Source: Spartobacteria bacterium (GTDB lineage: Bacteria > Verrucomicrobiota > Verrucomicrobiia > Chthoniobacterales > UBA10450). From it: DNA of 6,188 nt. Of this stretch, positions 5,523 through 6,188 are shown piece after piece (positions within the stretch are counted from its first letter, which is position 1; the number at the start of each line of letters is the position of its first letter). Position numbers and translations under genes: made by a program. The stretch lies in contig DMCG01000064.1 in assembly GCA_003445855.1 (NCBI GenBank), forward strand, positions 2,839-9,026, read 5' to 3'. The notes under the pieces are model-generated. The model saw only the letters and a program-made list of their open reading frames with translations, made no database searches and was not told the DNA's origin.

Positions 5523-5559
5523 TTCGGTCCTCGAGGATCCGTTCCTACCTAATCGCTTG

Positions 5560-5588
5560 CCAGATTCTTCGCTTCGCTCAGAATGACA
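5560..5588. repeat. Short interspersed repeat-like sequence upstream of aspS
   Basis: The core AGATTCTTCGCTTCGCTCAG and the bases after it (AATGACA) closely resemble a short sequence that I recall as dispersed in intergenic regions of several bacterial phyla (reverse form ATTCTGAGCGAAGCGAAGAA). It contains a tandem TTCGC and short ATTCT/AGAAT complementary ends. It lies 19 bases before the aspS start. Assignment as a repeat rests on memory, because only one copy is in the window. Confidence 0.5.
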
Positions 5589-5607
5589 CGCTACTTTTCT
5601 GCCTTTC

Positions 5608-6188
5608 ATGTATCGCGACACAGATTGCAATTCACTGCGTAAGATCGACATCGGCAGGGAGGTGACGCTCGCTGGGTGGGTGCATGTTTCGCGCGATCAT
5701 GGCGGCGTGATTTTTCTCGATCTGCGCGATCGTGAGGGACTAACGCAAGTCGTGTTTCGCCCGGAGGAAAACGCCGAGGTCGCGAAGGAAGCGCATCATT
5801 TGCGCAGCGAAGACGTGATCGAAGTTGCCGGACGCGTCGCGGCCCGCGTGCCTGGAACGGAGAATCCGAAACTCGCCACCGGCGACATCGAAGTCATTCC
5901 GAACCGATTGCGAATTCTGAATCGCGCGGACGCACTCCCGTTCCCGATCGACGCGGAGATTCACAACGAGGATTTGCGCATGACTTACCGCTATTACGAT
6001 CTGCGGCGTGCGCGGCTTGCGGGCAATTTGCGGGTGCGGCATCGCGTTGCCAAAGCGACGCGCGACTACCTCGATGCACAAGGTTACGTCGAAGTTGAGA
6101 CTCCGATCTTGTCGAAGAGCACGCCGGAAGGCGCGCGCGATTTTTTGGTGCCGAGCCGGCTGACGCCGGGGAAATTTTATGCGCTGCC
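5608..6188 (+). CDS. aspS: Aspartyl-tRNA synthetase, N-terminal third (3' end outside window)
   Basis: This class II synthetase charges tRNA-Asp. The first 193 codons of an expected roughly 590 are present and run in frame to the right edge without a stop. The N-terminal OB-fold anticodon-binding domain (about 1-105) shows VTLAGWVHVSRDHGGVIFLD, DREGLTQVVF and NPKLATGDIEV. The linker PFPIDAE and YRYYDLRRARLAGNLRVRHR follow. Motif 1 ends in GYVEVETPIL (about 159-168). The last visible block, STPEGARDFLVPSR (171-184), is the family's active-site flipping-loop region. His31 and Gly83 match residues linked to tRNA-Asn recognition in the non-discriminating Pseudomonas aeruginosa enzyme. MYR is the usual bacterial AspRS start. 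No Shine-Dalgarno precedes it, and 135 bp of repeat-rich sequence separate it from hisS. Confidence 0.95.
   Translation, partial: MYRDTDCNSLRKIDIGREVTLAGWVHVSRDHGGVIFLDLRDREGLTQVVFRPEENAEVAKEAHHLRSEDVIEVAGRVAARVPGTENPKLATGDIEVIPNRLRILNRADALPFPIDAEIHNEDLRMTYRYYDLRRARLAGNLRVRHRVAKATRDYLDAQGYVEVETPILSKSTPEGARDFLVPSRLTPGKFYAL

Noticed and set aside
5483..5665. 60-codon plus-strand frame between hisS and aspS
   Set aside because: It reads through the palindromic repeats and into aspS in the wrong frame, with no plausible ribosome binding site or conserved product.
5740..6081. 113-codon minus-strand open frame opposite aspS
   Set aside because: It is antisense to conserved AspRS OB-fold and motif 1 sequence. 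The real gene is open-ended at the window edge.

Overview
The window is a 6.2-kb piece of bacterial chromosome, moderately GC-rich and densely coding. Protein flavour suggests a member of the Verrucomicrobiota, possibly Chthoniobacterales-like. The pointers are a single-domain 3D lipoprotein with a DDYGTALVGT/IDLYKPTR signature, a HisRS with a GDVVL-type motif 3, a secreted Thr-rich small protein, mostly weak or absent Shine-Dalgarno sequences, and GC-rich double-hairpin repeats after stop codons. The assignment is inference from remembered family patterns, not from a search.

Layout, left to right. (1) The 3' half of leuS (leucyl-tRNA synthetase, entering from outside the window) overlaps the start of mscL by an ATGA junction. 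This MscL carries a two-CxxC zinc-ribbon-like tail. (2) A stretch of about 195 bases (1769-1963) with no convincing gene or terminator leads to a 3D-domain lipoprotein, whose stop codon lies inside its own intrinsic terminator. (3) galE (UDP-glucose 4-epimerase) follows, with a consensus TTGACA just after that terminator. (4) galE is convergent with a minus-strand gene for a small secreted Thr-rich protein. The gap between them holds a double-hairpin repeat and a 16-bp terminator hairpin whose T-tract serves the minus-strand gene. (5) A 164-bp divergent control region, with a 9-bp direct repeat, an inverted repeat and a hairpin next to the start codon, separates that gene from hisS. (6) hisS ends inside a second double-hairpin repeat. 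A further short interspersed-repeat-like sequence follows, then the first 193 codons of aspS, which runs off the right edge.

Three of the seven genes are aminoacyl-tRNA synthetases (Leu, His, Asp). hisS-aspS adjacency is common in bacteria. The other genes concern the envelope: an osmotic safety valve, a peptidoglycan-type 3D lipoprotein, sugar-nucleotide supply for surface polysaccharide, and an exported protein. I see no CRISPR array, tRNA or rRNA gene, transposase, phage gene or defence system. The main items for follow-up are the repeat family at gene ends, the MscL zinc-ribbon tail, the variant HisRS motifs, the probable non-discriminating AspRS and the secreted protein bracketed by two Thr6 tracts.
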